A stretch of DNA of 29,467 bases, from NCBI GenBank assembly GCA_964014735.1, contig CAXHBH010000019.1, positions 1 through 29,467 on the forward strand, in the 5' to 3' direction. The notes beneath the pieces are model-generated. The model made no database searches, was not told the origin of the DNA, and worked only from the letters and a program-made list of their open reading frames with translations. The stretch is from UBA7446 sp964014735 (GTDB lineage Bacteria > Bacteroidota > Bacteroidia > Flavobacteriales > Flavobacteriaceae). Within the stretch, counting starts at the first letter, position 1. The number at the start of each line of letters is the position of its first letter. Positions 1 through 8,531 of this stretch are shown piece by piece. The translations under genes were made by a program, and so were the position numbers.

Positions 1-219
1 AAAAGGTTTGACGTTCCCATTTTGATGGCAAAAGTAAGACGCAAAAAAAGAGGGTGCTATGAAACAACGCTCACAGTATTAGAAGCCAAACCCAATTCAA
101 AAATAGATTACGCCATCACAGATATGTTTTATGATCAATTGGAGATGCTTATTAAGGAAGATCCATCCTTATATTTTTGGACACATAATCGGTTTAAGCT
201 GATGCGACAAAAGCAGTAA
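1..219 (+). CDS. Lipid A biosynthesis (LpxL/HtrB-type) acyltransferase, 3' end only
   Basis: The reading frame is open from base 1 and ends at the TAA at 217-219, so the gene starts upstream of the window; the apparent start at base 22 is internal. The 72 visible residues resemble the C-terminus of the LpxL/LpxM acyltransferase family, which adds secondary acyl chains to lipid A at the inner membrane. Visible family features are the D-V-P-I-L-M strand, the basic V-R-R-K-K-R-G turn, and the closing segment in which Y-F-W-T-H-N-R-F-K matches the usual W-x-H-x-R-[WF]-K ending. The catalytic HX4D motif lies outside the window. The gene converges with glmM and the two coding regions overlap by 26 bases. 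The family call rests on a short fragment, so the exact substrate is unknown. Confidence 0.72.
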   Translation, partial: KRFDVPILMAKVRRKKRGCYETTLTVLEAKPNSKIDYAITDMFYDQLEMLIKEDPSLYFWTHNRFKLMRQKQ

Positions 220-1579
220 TCACCGCTTCAATTTTTTTAATATTATCTGCCATTTTAGCTTTTGTTTTAGCCTCACCGTATAAGCGAATAATAGGTTCGG
301 TATTGGATTTGCGTAAGTGAATCCATGAGTCTTCAAAATCAATTTTAACTCCGTCAATAGTAATTACTTGCTCATCAGCAAAAGCATCAGCTACAGCAGC
401 GAGCAACGCATTTGGATCCCATGAAGAAGAAAGTGCAATTTTCTTTTTATCCATCACATATGAAGTATAACGTTCTTTAAGTGCCGATACGCTTATTTTT
501 TCTTTAGCCAGGTAAGACAAGAAAAGTGCAATACCAACAAGAGCATCACGTCCATAGTGCAAAGCAGGTAGAATCACTCCTCCATTTCCTTCACCACCAA
601 TAAGGGCGTTAACTTCTTTCATTTTTGTAACCACATGTACCTCGCCTACTGCACTAGCGTGATAAGCCACACCATATTCATTTGCCAAATCAGCAAGCGC
701 TCTTGAGGAAGATAAATTAGAAACAACATCCCCATTCTCAGTTTGCAATAAATAATCAGCGCAAGCTACAAGAGTGTATTCTTCACCAAATAAAAATCCA
801 TTTTCGTCCATAAAAACCAAGCGATCTACGTCCGGGTCAACGGCTATGCCTAAATCAGCATGATGTGTTGTTACAGCATAAGACAAATCAAATAAGTGTT
901 CCTTCAGAGGCTCTGGATTATGTGAAAATTCGCCATTTGGCAAACAATGAATTTTATGCACATTTACACCTAAGTGATCCAGCAACATGGGAACTGCAAC
1001 ACCCCCAGAAGAATTCACACCATCAACAACTGCACTAAAACTTGCTGCTTTGATGGCGTTAATATCTACTTGTGGGAGTTTAAGAATTGCATCCACATGT
1101 GCCTTAAGCGCATCAGTAACAACACATATTTCACCAAGGTCATCAACACCGACAAAATCAAAGGACTGTCTTTTAACATATTGCATCAATTCAGCTCCAT
1201 CTTCAGCGCTTATAAATTCGCCTTTACTGTTTAATAGTTTTAATGCATTCCACTCTTTGGGATTATGACTGGCGGTAATTACAATACCGCCTTGTGATTG
1301 TTTTCGGATAACTTCCATTTCAACAGTGGGAGTAGTAGAAAGTCCTACATCAATCACATCGATTCCTAGACTAACAAGAGTTTGCTGAACAAGACCTTGA
1401 ATCATTGGACCTGAAATGCGCGCATCGCGACCCACAACAACAGTAGCAGACTTATGTTTGGTTTTGACCCAACTGCCATATGCTGCTGCAAAAGCAACCA
1501 CATCAACAGCTGTTAGATTCTGGTTGATTCCCCCACCAATAGTGCCACGAATCCCTGATACAGACGCAATTAAAGTCAT
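194..1579 (-). CDS. glmM: Phosphoglucosamine mutase
   Basis: Interconverts glucosamine-6-phosphate and glucosamine-1-phosphate in the cytosol, feeding UDP-GlcNAc for peptidoglycan and LPS. All four alpha-D-phosphohexomutase signatures are present: the phosphoserine loop T-A-S-H-N-P (102-107, Ser104), the metal loop D-P-D-V-D-R (248-253), the sugar loop G-G-E-G-N-G-G (328-334) and the phosphate-binding R-K-S-N-T-E-P (423-429). The 461-residue length is normal. I chose the ATG at 1579 (MTLIASVSGIRGT) over a start 12 codons upstream because the family begins with this strand and because a TAnnTTTG promoter box lies inside the longer version. The EGNGG variant sugar loop is typical of the Bacteroidota branch, which has sometimes been annotated as phosphomannomutase; a dual sugar specificity cannot be excluded. 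Confidence 0.93.
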   Translation of the reverse strand: MTLIASVSGIRGTIGGGINQNLTAVDVVAFAAAYGSWVKTKHKSATVVVGRDARISGPMIQGLVQQTLVSLGIDVIDVGLSTTPTVEMEVIRKQSQGGIVITASHNPKEWNALKLLNSKGEFISAEDGAELMQYVKRQSFDFVGVDDLGEICVVTDALKAHVDAILKLPQVDINAIKAASFSAVVDGVNSSGGVAVPMLLDHLGVNVHKIHCLPNGEFSHNPEPLKEHLFDLSYAVTTHHADLGIAVDPDVDRLVFMDENGFLFGEEYTLVACADYLLQTENGDVVSNLSSSRALADLANEYGVAYHASAVGEVHVVTKMKEVNALIGGEGNGGVILPALHYGRDALVGIALFLSYLAKEKISVSALKERYTSYVMDKKKIALSSSWDPNALLAAVADAFADEQVITIDGVKIDFEDSWIHLRKSNTEPIIRLYGEAKTKAKMADNIKKIEAVITAFVASA

Positions 1580-1592
1580 ATTTTTGTTTTGA

Positions 1593-1600
1593 CAAATATA
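1593..1600 (-). promoter_or_regulatory. Probable -7 promoter element for glmM
   Basis: On the minus strand this reads TATATTTG, an exact match to the Bacteroidota housekeeping -7 consensus TAnnTTTG. It ends 13 bases before the chosen glmM ATG. No clear TTG-type -33 element was found at the usual spacing. A short CA-dinucleotide run (1606-1615) lies just upstream. Assigned from consensus only. Confidence 0.5.
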
Positions 1601-1617
1601 AGCATACACACACACCT

Positions 1618-2203
1618 ATGAATTATTTAGCTCATTTGGCTTTGTCTTATCTATCAGCTGGCTTGGTTGTGGAGAATTTTACAGGTGACCATGTTCGCAA
1701 CAAAGACTTGGATAAATTCACAAAAGAAGTGCAACTGGGAATTGATATGCATCGCAGTATCGACAACTTCACGGACACACATATATCATCTATAAGCATG
1801 AGAAAAAAAAATTGAGGAATAAAGGCATATAAGCAGGATCTTGGTTGATATTTATTACGATCATTTTCTAGCCTTGTCTTTTGAAACAATTCACCATCAA
1901 TCTTTAGGAAAATTCAACGATAACGTAACGGCACTACTGCAAGAAAACATTAATGTAATGCCGTCATCTGCACAAGCATATTTAAGAGCCATCCAATCCC
2001 AAAATTGGTTATTTCAATACAGCAATATTGATGGAATCAACGCTATATTTAATAAAATGGCAAATCGTTCTGGCCTAAAACCAATAAAGTTGGGTGCAAA
2101 AACTCTTGAACGCAACTATGATTTTTTTAAGACACAATTTTTAGAATTCTATCCCGAGCTCATTAGGCATTGCTATCCGTTTAAAAAAGAAGGCCTACAC
2201 TAA
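1618..2203 (+). pseudogene. ACP phosphodiesterase-like (AcpH/DUF479) gene broken by two frameshifts
   Basis: The protein family hydrolyses (or is thought to hydrolyse) the phosphopantetheine group from acyl carrier protein. The N-terminal piece (1618 onward, MNYLAHLALSYLS..., G-D-H-V-R, I-D-x-F-T-D-T-H) and the C-terminal piece (from about 1823, R-H-I-S-R-I-L-V-D-I-Y-Y-D-H-F-L-A to the TAA at 2201) are in different frames. The segment between them, encoding I-I-Y-K-H-E-K-K-K-L-R-N-K, lies in the third frame at 1785-1823. Restoring one base near 1783-1785 and one in the A-run at 1821-1823 gives an uninterrupted 195-codon gene, the normal family length. As read, translation stops at 1815 after 65 residues. 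It is either a decaying gene or one carrying two local sequence errors; the good conservation of both halves suggests the damage is recent or artefactual. Confidence 0.8.
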
Positions 2204-2224
2204 TAAAACTTAACTAAAATCAAT

Positions 2225-2232
2225 TATATTCG
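2225..2232 (+). promoter_or_regulatory. Possible -7 promoter element for uvrA
   Basis: TATATTCG, one mismatch from TAnnTTTG, ends 15 bases before the uvrA ATG in the 44-base gap after the broken AcpH-like gene. No SOS-box-like palindrome was recognised. Weak, consensus-based call. Confidence 0.25.
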
Positions 2233-2247
2233 AAGATTGACTTTGCT

Positions 2248-5073
2248 ATGAAAAATACAATTATTGTTAAAGGTACTCGAGTGCATAACTTGCAAAATAT
2301 TGATGTGGAAATCCCACGCAATGAGCTTGTTGTAATTACTGGTCTTTCGGGTAGTGGTAAATCATCACTTGCATTTGACACCATTTATGCCGAAGGACAA
2401 CGTCGTTATATCGAGACCTTCTCTGCTTATGCACGTCAGTTTTTAGGAGCTTTAGAGCGTCCTGACGTTGACAAGATTGATGGACTGTCTCCTGTGATTG
2501 CAATCGAACAAAAATCAACTAGTAAAAGTCCAAGATCCACGGTTGGAACAATCACAGAGGTATATGATTTCCTGCGACTACTTTATGCGCGTGCAGCTGA
2601 TGCTTATAGCTTTCAGACCAATAAGAAAATGGTGCAATACACAGATGCTGAAATTCGGGCCGCTATTATATCTTCATATGAAAACAAAAAAATTGCCATA
2701 CTCGCGCCTGTTGTACAAGCAAGAAAGGGACACTACCGTGAGCTATTTACTTCTATTTTTAAACAAGGATTTACAAGAGTTCGAACAGATGGAATATTTG
2801 TAGAATTAGTTCCTAATTTCAAGCTTGACAGGTATAAAAATCACGACATTGAAATTGTTATTGACAGGCTTAAAGTCAACACATCAAAAACAAATAGTAA
2901 ACGCCTTGCAGAGAGTATTGAAACGGCCATGTATCACGGTAATGATATGTTGATTATATATGATTACGAAACAGAAAAAACCCGCTTTTTCAGCCGCAAA
3001 TTAATGTGTCCCACCAGTGGTGTCTCATATGCAGCACCAGAACCTAACACTTTTTCATTTAACTCCCCTAAAGGCATGTGTCCTTCTTGCGACGGTTTGG
3101 GTGTTGTACATAAGGTCAATTTTAAAAAAATAATTCCCGATACATCATTATCTATCAAAGCAGGTGGTATTGCGCCTTTAGGAGAAGAAAAAAACAACTG
3201 GACATTTAAGCAAATGAACAGCATAGCCAAGCTCTACAATTTTTCTTTAACAGATAAAATTAAAGAAATTCCAAAGGATGCTATGGAAGTAATATTAAAG
3301 GGAGGAAACGAACGTTTTTCTGTAGCTTCTAAGTCTCTGGGAATCACGCGGAATTATAGCATTGATTATGACGGTGTTATTCCGTTTTTAGAACACCAAT
3401 TTAAAGAAGCACATACAACTGCACTCAAACGTTGGGCAAAAGGTTTCATGGACGAAATCAAATGTCCAAGCTGCGCAGGCTCAAGACTTAGAAAAGAAGC
3501 CCTTTTCTTTAAAGTAGGTGATAAGGGTATAGCGGATTTGACAAAAATGGACATTGCTCAACTGCATAGTTGGGTACAAGGTATTCGTTCAGAATTATCC
3601 AAAAAACAACTCATAATTGCACATGAAATTCTAATTGAAATAGAAAAGCGTTTGCAGTTTTTATTAGACATTGGTTTAGAATATCTATCCTTAGACCGAA
3701 GCGCCAAAACACTTTCTGGTGGTGAAGCTCAGCGCATTCGTTTGGCAACACAAATTGGCGCGCAACTGCTTGGTGTACTCTATATTCTTGACGAACCGAG
3801 TATTGGTTTGCACCAACGCGACAATGAAAAACTTATAGAATCATTGATACAATTACGTGATATTGGCAATTCAGTGATTGTTGTTGAACACGACAAAGAC
3901 ATCATGCTCAAAGCAGATTACTTGATAGATATGGGGCCTGGCGCTGGACGTCATGGCGGGCAAATTGTAGCTGCAGATCATCCAAAGTATATACAGCAGA
4001 TGAAGACAGATACCGCTGCTTATTTAACAGGAAAAAAACAAATTAAGGTTCCAGAAAAAAGACGTTGTGGCAACGGAAAAAAAATACAATTAAAAGGATG
4101 TACAGGTAATAACCTTAAGAAAGTAGACCTAAATATTCCACTTGGCTCAATGATAGGTGTAACAGGTGTGTCAGGCAGTGGAAAATCCACTTTAATAAAC
4201 GAAACCCTCTACCCTATTTTAAACCAGCATTTCTTTAATGCCGTTAAGAAACCTCTACCCTACACTAGAATCAAGGGGTTAGAACATATTGATAAAGTAA
4301 TTGACATTAACCAATCACCGATTGGTCGTACTCCACGAAGCAACCCAGTAACCTATACAGGGGTTTTTGGGGAAATACGTCAATTGTTTGCCAAAACTCC
4401 AGAGGGAATGATACGCGGATATAAGCCAGGCAGATTTAGTTTTAATGTAAAAGGAGGTAGGTGCGAATCTTGTCAAGGTGCTGGAGTAAAAACCATAGAA
4501 ATGAATTTTTTGCCTGACGTTTATGTGCATTGTGACGCATGTAATGGTAAAAGATTTAACAGAGAAACACTTGAAATCAAGTACAGGAATAAAAATATTA
4601 GCGACGTTTTGGAAATGACGATTAATGATGCTTGTCGCTTTTTTGAACCATATCCCAAAATTTATCGTAAATTAAAGACAATCCAAGACGTTGGATTGGG
4701 ATACATTACACTTGGACAACAATCTACTACGCTTTCAGGTGGCGAAGCACAACGCATAAAATTGGCTACTGAATTATCCAAAAAAGATACAGGTCAAACC
4801 CTGTATATTTTGGACGAGCCTACAACAGGGTTGCATTTTGAAGATATTCGGGTACTTATGAATGTACTTAACCGATTGGTCGATAAAGGAAACACCATGA
4901 TTATCATTGAACACAACATGGATGTAATCAAGCAGATGGATTATATTATTGATATAGGTCCTGAAGGTGGCACTAAAGGTGGCAACATATGTTGCACAGG
5001 AACACCTGAGGAAATCGTTAAAAACAAGTCTAATCATACTGCCCGTTTTTTACGGCAGGAATTAAAAACATAG
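2248..5073 (+). CDS. uvrA: Excinuclease ABC subunit A
   Basis: Damage-recognition ATPase of nucleotide excision repair, working as a dimer with UvrB. The 941 residues carry two ABC modules: Walker A G-L-S-G-S-G-K-S (32-39) and a second G-V-S-G-S-G-K-S near 639-646, with L-S-G-G-E-A-Q-R signatures near 489 and 828, each followed by I-L-D-E-P Walker B segments. Zinc modules are visible: C254/C278/C281 in the first, C-P-S-C-A-G-S-R in the second, and C-E-S-C...C-D-A-C in the C-terminal finger. The second cysteine of the first finger is a serine (C-P-T-S-G), so that site is incomplete compared with the E. coli protein. The LOG-family gene follows after 4 bases and is probably co-transcribed. The short, canonical UvrA length and layout argue against the UvrA2 paralogue. 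Confidence 0.97.
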   Translation: MKNTIIVKGTRVHNLQNIDVEIPRNELVVITGLSGSGKSSLAFDTIYAEGQRRYIETFSAYARQFLGALERPDVDKIDGLSPVIAIEQKSTSKSPRSTVGTITEVYDFLRLLYARAADAYSFQTNKKMVQYTDAEIRAAIISSYENKKIAILAPVVQARKGHYRELFTSIFKQGFTRVRTDGIFVELVPNFKLDRYKNHDIEIVIDRLKVNTSKTNSKRLAESIETAMYHGNDMLIIYDYETEKTRFFSRKLMCPTSGVSYAAPEPNTFSFNSPKGMCPSCDGLGVVHKVNFKKIIPDTSLSIKAGGIAPLGEEKNNWTFKQMNSIAKLYNFSLTDKIKEIPKDAMEVILKGGNERFSVASKSLGITRNYSIDYDGVIPFLEHQFKEAHTTALKRWAKGFMDEIKCPSCAGSRLRKEALFFKVGDKGIADLTKMDIAQLHSWVQGIRSELSKKQLIIAHEILIEIEKRLQFLLDIGLEYLSLDRSAKTLSGGEAQRIRLATQIGAQLLGVLYILDEPSIGLHQRDNEKLIESLIQLRDIGNSVIVVEHDKDIMLKADYLIDMGPGAGRHGGQIVAADHPKYIQQMKTDTAAYLTGKKQIKVPEKRRCGNGKKIQLKGCTGNNLKKVDLNIPLGSMIGVTGVSGSGKSTLINETLYPILNQHFFNAVKKPLPYTRIKGLEHIDKVIDINQSPIGRTPRSNPVTYTGVFGEIRQLFAKTPEGMIRGYKPGRFSFNVKGGRCESCQGAGVKTIEMNFLPDVYVHCDACNGKRFNRETLEIKYRNKNISDVLEMTINDACRFFEPYPKIYRKLKTIQDVGLGYITLGQQSTTLSGGEAQRIKLATELSKKDTGQTLYILDEPTTGLHFEDIRVLMNVLNRLVDKGNTMIIIEHNMDVIKQMDYIIDIGPEGGTKGGNICCTGTPEEIVKNKSNHTARFLRQELKT

Positions 5074-5077
5074 TATT

Positions 5078-5752
5078 ATGGCAAATGCATGGACAGAAAT
5101 GAAATCGAGTAACTCATGGTTGACATTTAAAATCATGGGAGAATTCGTGTCGGGTTTTGAACAAATGGGAATGATAAAGCCCTGTGTATCCATATTTGGA
5201 TCGGCACGAACTAAACCAACAGACAGATACTACAAGGAAACCGTTGAGATAGCAGAAAAAATAGTAAATCAAGGCTTTGGTGTAATCACTGGTGGGGGGC
5301 CCGGACTTATGTTGGCTGCCAATAAAGGCGCACAACAAGGAGGAGGAACGTCTGTAGGACTTGTCATTGATTTACCGTTTGAGCAAGACAGCAATCCTTA
5401 TATCGACAAAGACAAGCTCATTAATTTCGATTATTTTTTTGTAAGAAAAGTAATGTTTATTAAATATGCACAAGCATTTGTGGTCATGCCTGGTGGCTTT
5501 GGTACATTAGACGAACTTTTTGAGGCACTAACACTTATTCAAACAAAAAAAATTAAAAAATTTCCTATTGTATTATTCGGGTCAGACTTTTGGTCTGGCC
5601 TAATTGATTGGATTAAAAAAACACTGCTTAAAGAATACCATAACATAAGCCCTGAAGACTTGGATTTAATTAAAGTTGTTGATGATGTTGACGAAGCTGT
5701 AAAACACGTATCTCAATTCCACACCGAACGGAAATTCACACCAAACTTCTAA
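5078..5752 (+). CDS. LOG-family (TIGR00730) nucleotide phosphoribohydrolase
   Basis: A 224-residue Rossmann-like protein with both LOG/lysine-decarboxylase-like signatures: G-G-G-P-G near residues 72-76 and P-G-G-F-G-T-L-D-E at 138-146. Characterised members cleave AMP or cytokinin riboside 5'-monophosphate at the N-glycosidic bond; the old 'lysine decarboxylase' label is wrong for this family. The likely cytosolic role is nucleotide salvage or homeostasis, but the physiological substrate is not visible from sequence. The gene starts 4 bases after uvrA and ends 3 bases before the next gene, which suggests one transcription unit. Confidence 0.88.
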   Translation: MANAWTEMKSSNSWLTFKIMGEFVSGFEQMGMIKPCVSIFGSARTKPTDRYYKETVEIAEKIVNQGFGVITGGGPGLMLAANKGAQQGGGTSVGLVIDLPFEQDSNPYIDKDKLINFDYFFVRKVMFIKYAQAFVVMPGGFGTLDELFEALTLIQTKKIKKFPIVLFGSDFWSGLIDWIKKTLLKEYHNISPEDLDLIKVVDDVDEAVKHVSQFHTERKFTPNF

Positions 5753-5755
5753 ACA

Positions 5756-8488
5756 TTGCGCTACTTATTTGCCCTATTTTTGCTTTTGCACACTTTTGGA
5801 CACACCCAAAACGCTTATGACATTACTGTAAAATGGAATGATGAAGCTGCATACCTGTCCATAACTCAGAACATAACTTGGACTAACAACAGTGATGTGA
5901 GTGTTAATTCTATTTTTCTTTTAGATTGGAATCATGCTTATTCGTCTTCGCGTAGCCAGCTTGGCTATTTTTTAGCAAATGAATTTGATTATAAACTAAT
6001 ACGTGCCAGCAAGAAAAATCAAGGCTACACTAATATTAAAGAGATTCACACCAATAGTCAAAAACACAAATGGGAAAGGCAGCCACAAAAACGAGAAGTA
6101 ATTAAAATAAACTTTGATGTTGCTATTGCACCAAACACTTCCGTTGAATTTACGGTAGTCTATACAGTAAAGCTTCCAGATGCAAGTAAATTTAAGTATG
6201 GCATATCCAAAAATCAGTTGTTCTCATACCACTGGCATTTGGTATTGGCAACCATAAATAGTGATGGTAGCTGGTCTACTGACACTAATTTTGGTTTTGG
6301 CAGACCCAATAGCCCAGAAGCAAAGCTGCGTTATCAATTTGAAACAAATCAAGATTACGATTTAATCCTACCAGCCCAAAACACAACCGAGGTTTCTCCC
6401 TTACTTTTAACTAAGAATAAAAGATATCAAAAAATACCTTTTGGCCATGCAACATTAATAACAGATATGGTTCCTACTGATGAAACAATCGGGTTTGCGT
6501 CACATTTAAAAAATATTGAATCTTTTTTAAGTCGCAATTTTGAAGATGTTGATAAGCAAACTATTTGGGCTCTTGAAGAAGACTATAAGTCTTATTCATT
6601 GTTGATGTTGGAGTCTATACCTACATTTTTAAAGGCTTTTGACAAAGCGCAAATCATAGAGTTAAAATTACTCAAAAGCTTATTGCATTGGTATGTAACC
6701 AAAAAATACCGAGAGGCAGAAAATCAATCGGAATGGCTTATGGATGGCTTACCTAATTTTCTATGGAATAAATATGTGCAAGAGCAATATCCAAACCTAC
6801 CAATGACGGGTGCATTGCGAGATTTGCCTATAATTAAGAACTATCACTTTGCACAGGCGCCATATCATCGAATTTGGGAACTGTCTACCAATGTTTCCAC
6901 CAATAAAAACAGGGGGCAAGCACTCACTACTGCTAAAAATAAACTAACAAGGTACAACAGGAGGGTTGCAAACCCCAGTCGCGCCGCTTTAGCACTGATG
7001 TATTTAGATTATTATATTGGTGGTAATACACTTTCTAATACACTAAAAGTCATTCCCAAAGGATCGCTATCCAATGCCATTTTAAAAAAGGAATTAACCC
7101 AAAAAACCGACAAACCGCTAGATTGGTTTTTTGACCATTACATCCATTTGGATAATAATGTAGACTTAAAGATTAAAGGTAAAAAATTGAACTCGGGAAT
7201 TTCGCGTATCCAAATCAGTAGCACCCAATCAGAAATTGTGATTCCCATCAAAAAAATCCTGACTAACGGTGCGCAGCAAACGGATTGGATATTGACCGAC
7301 GATTTGCCCTTTCAACAAGACTATAAGAACTCAGAAGTATCGTCGCTTACCATAAATGAAAACCACTTCATTCCAGAGCAACAATTGAATAACAATACTT
7401 ACCAGTTTGGCAAAAGGCTGTTTCGCAAAAACCTCAAATTTAGATTTTTGCAGGACATCTCACAGAGTGGTACTGCGTTACTGTTATATAGACCTGAGTT
7501 TGCCTACAATTATTACGACGGACTGCTAGGTGGTGTTTCGATAGCAAACAGCAGCATATTAGCCAATAGGTATCGTTTTAAATTTAGTCCGCAGTATGGC
7601 GTGAAAAGACAACAAATAAGTGGGCTGGGGTTTTTGATAGCAGATTATTATAAAGAAAATAGCAGTCATTATTTAACCCGAATTAATCTATTTGGCTCGT
7701 CATATCACTACGCACCTCAATTGCGTTATACCGTATTCACACCTTCTTTGATTTTCTATTATCGCCCGAAAGGGATACAAAATAAACAACGTTCTTCTTT
7801 ACGATTTCGGCACGTATCAGTTCGTTTAGATGACCTGCCGGAAGAAGATAAACGCAGGAGCTATGGCGTGAGCTTAGCCAGTTTTGAATCCCGTAAGGGC
7901 ACGGCATTGGACAATATCTCTTACAAGATTGAAGCACAAATGGCTAGCAACTTTAAAAAACTTAGTGTTGAATCTGAATACATAACTTACTACGCACCTA
8001 ACAGAAGGTGGACTATGCGTATTTTTGCAGGAATATTCCTATCCAACAACACTGACGATGACTATTATGATTTTAATGTGTCTCGAGTCAACGATTATTT
8101 ATTTCAATACGACTTATATGGACGTTCAGAAGCCGAGGGCTTTTTCAGTCAGCAGTACATCAAGGCTGATGGGGCATTACGAACTACAGGCAAGCTAACA
8201 AGCGCCAACCAGTGGTTAATGACCGCACAATCAACTACAACCATATGGCGATGGATTGAAGGCTATGCAGAAATTGGGTGGATTAAGAACAGCTATCAAA
8301 AACCAGAAACACATTGGGGCACAGGGATAACCTTTAATCTTGTTCCAGACTTTTTCGAGGTACATTTCCCAATTTACAATTCGGATGGTGCAGTATTTTC
8401 AAATTATGCCTATGCAAAACATATTCGTTTTCAATTGTCCTTGCGCCCAGCATCAATAGCAAAGCTGTTTTCAAGAAGTTGGTTCTAG
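5756..8488 (+). CDS. M1-peptidase-like (gluzincin-fold) exported protein with C-terminal beta-barrel-like region
   Basis: A 910-residue exported protein. A TTG start 3 bases after the LOG gene gives a clean signal peptide (MRYLFALFLLLHTFGHTQ), and no better start is near. Residues about 20-250 are beta-rich like the N-terminal domain of M1 aminopeptidases. Residues 305-345 align with the M1 active-site region, but the zinc signature is degraded: only L-L-H-W-Y (His311) remains where HExxH is expected, and W-L-M-D-G-L (327-332) has Asp where M1 enzymes have the zinc-ligand Glu in W-L-N-E-G-L. From about residue 550 to the end the protein has alternating aromatic/polar strands with Tyr-rich turns and a terminal aromatic (SWF), as expected for an outer-membrane beta-barrel. 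Likely outer membrane and probably not a conventional peptidase; the function is unknown. Confidence 0.7.
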   Translation: MRYLFALFLLLHTFGHTQNAYDITVKWNDEAAYLSITQNITWTNNSDVSVNSIFLLDWNHAYSSSRSQLGYFLANEFDYKLIRASKKNQGYTNIKEIHTNSQKHKWERQPQKREVIKINFDVAIAPNTSVEFTVVYTVKLPDASKFKYGISKNQLFSYHWHLVLATINSDGSWSTDTNFGFGRPNSPEAKLRYQFETNQDYDLILPAQNTTEVSPLLLTKNKRYQKIPFGHATLITDMVPTDETIGFASHLKNIESFLSRNFEDVDKQTIWALEEDYKSYSLLMLESIPTFLKAFDKAQIIELKLLKSLLHWYVTKKYREAENQSEWLMDGLPNFLWNKYVQEQYPNLPMTGALRDLPIIKNYHFAQAPYHRIWELSTNVSTNKNRGQALTTAKNKLTRYNRRVANPSRAALALMYLDYYIGGNTLSNTLKVIPKGSLSNAILKKELTQKTDKPLDWFFDHYIHLDNNVDLKIKGKKLNSGISRIQISSTQSEIVIPIKKILTNGAQQTDWILTDDLPFQQDYKNSEVSSLTINENHFIPEQQLNNNTYQFGKRLFRKNLKFRFLQDISQSGTALLLYRPEFAYNYYDGLLGGVSIANSSILANRYRFKFSPQYGVKRQQISGLGFLIADYYKENSSHYLTRINLFGSSYHYAPQLRYTVFTPSLIFYYRPKGIQNKQRSSLRFRHVSVRLDDLPEEDKRRSYGVSLASFESRKGTALDNISYKIEAQMASNFKKLSVESEYITYYAPNRRWTMRIFAGIFLSNNTDDDYYDFNVSRVNDYLFQYDLYGRSEAEGFFSQQYIKADGALRTTGKLTSANQWLMTAQSTTTIWRWIEGYAEIGWIKNSYQKPETHWGTGITFNLVPDFFEVHFPIYNSDGAVFSNYAYAKHIRFQLSLRPASIAKLFSRSWF

Positions 8489-8514
8489 TAGTTTAACCCT
8501 TCTCCTATTTTTCC

Positions 8515-8522
8515 TAAATTTG
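8515..8522 (+). promoter_or_regulatory. Probable -7 promoter element for the E1 gene
   Basis: TAAATTTG, an exact TAnnTTTG match, ends 9 bases before the ATG at 8532. It overlaps a possible upstream TTG start at 8520, which supports the downstream ATG. The leader would be very short. No good -33 element was seen. Confidence 0.5.
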
Positions 8523-8531
8523 CAGAACTTT

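Noticed and set aside
1647..1889. A minus-strand open frame across the broken AcpH-like gene
   Set aside because: The plus-strand pieces match a known family in all three frames, so this frame is a shadow.
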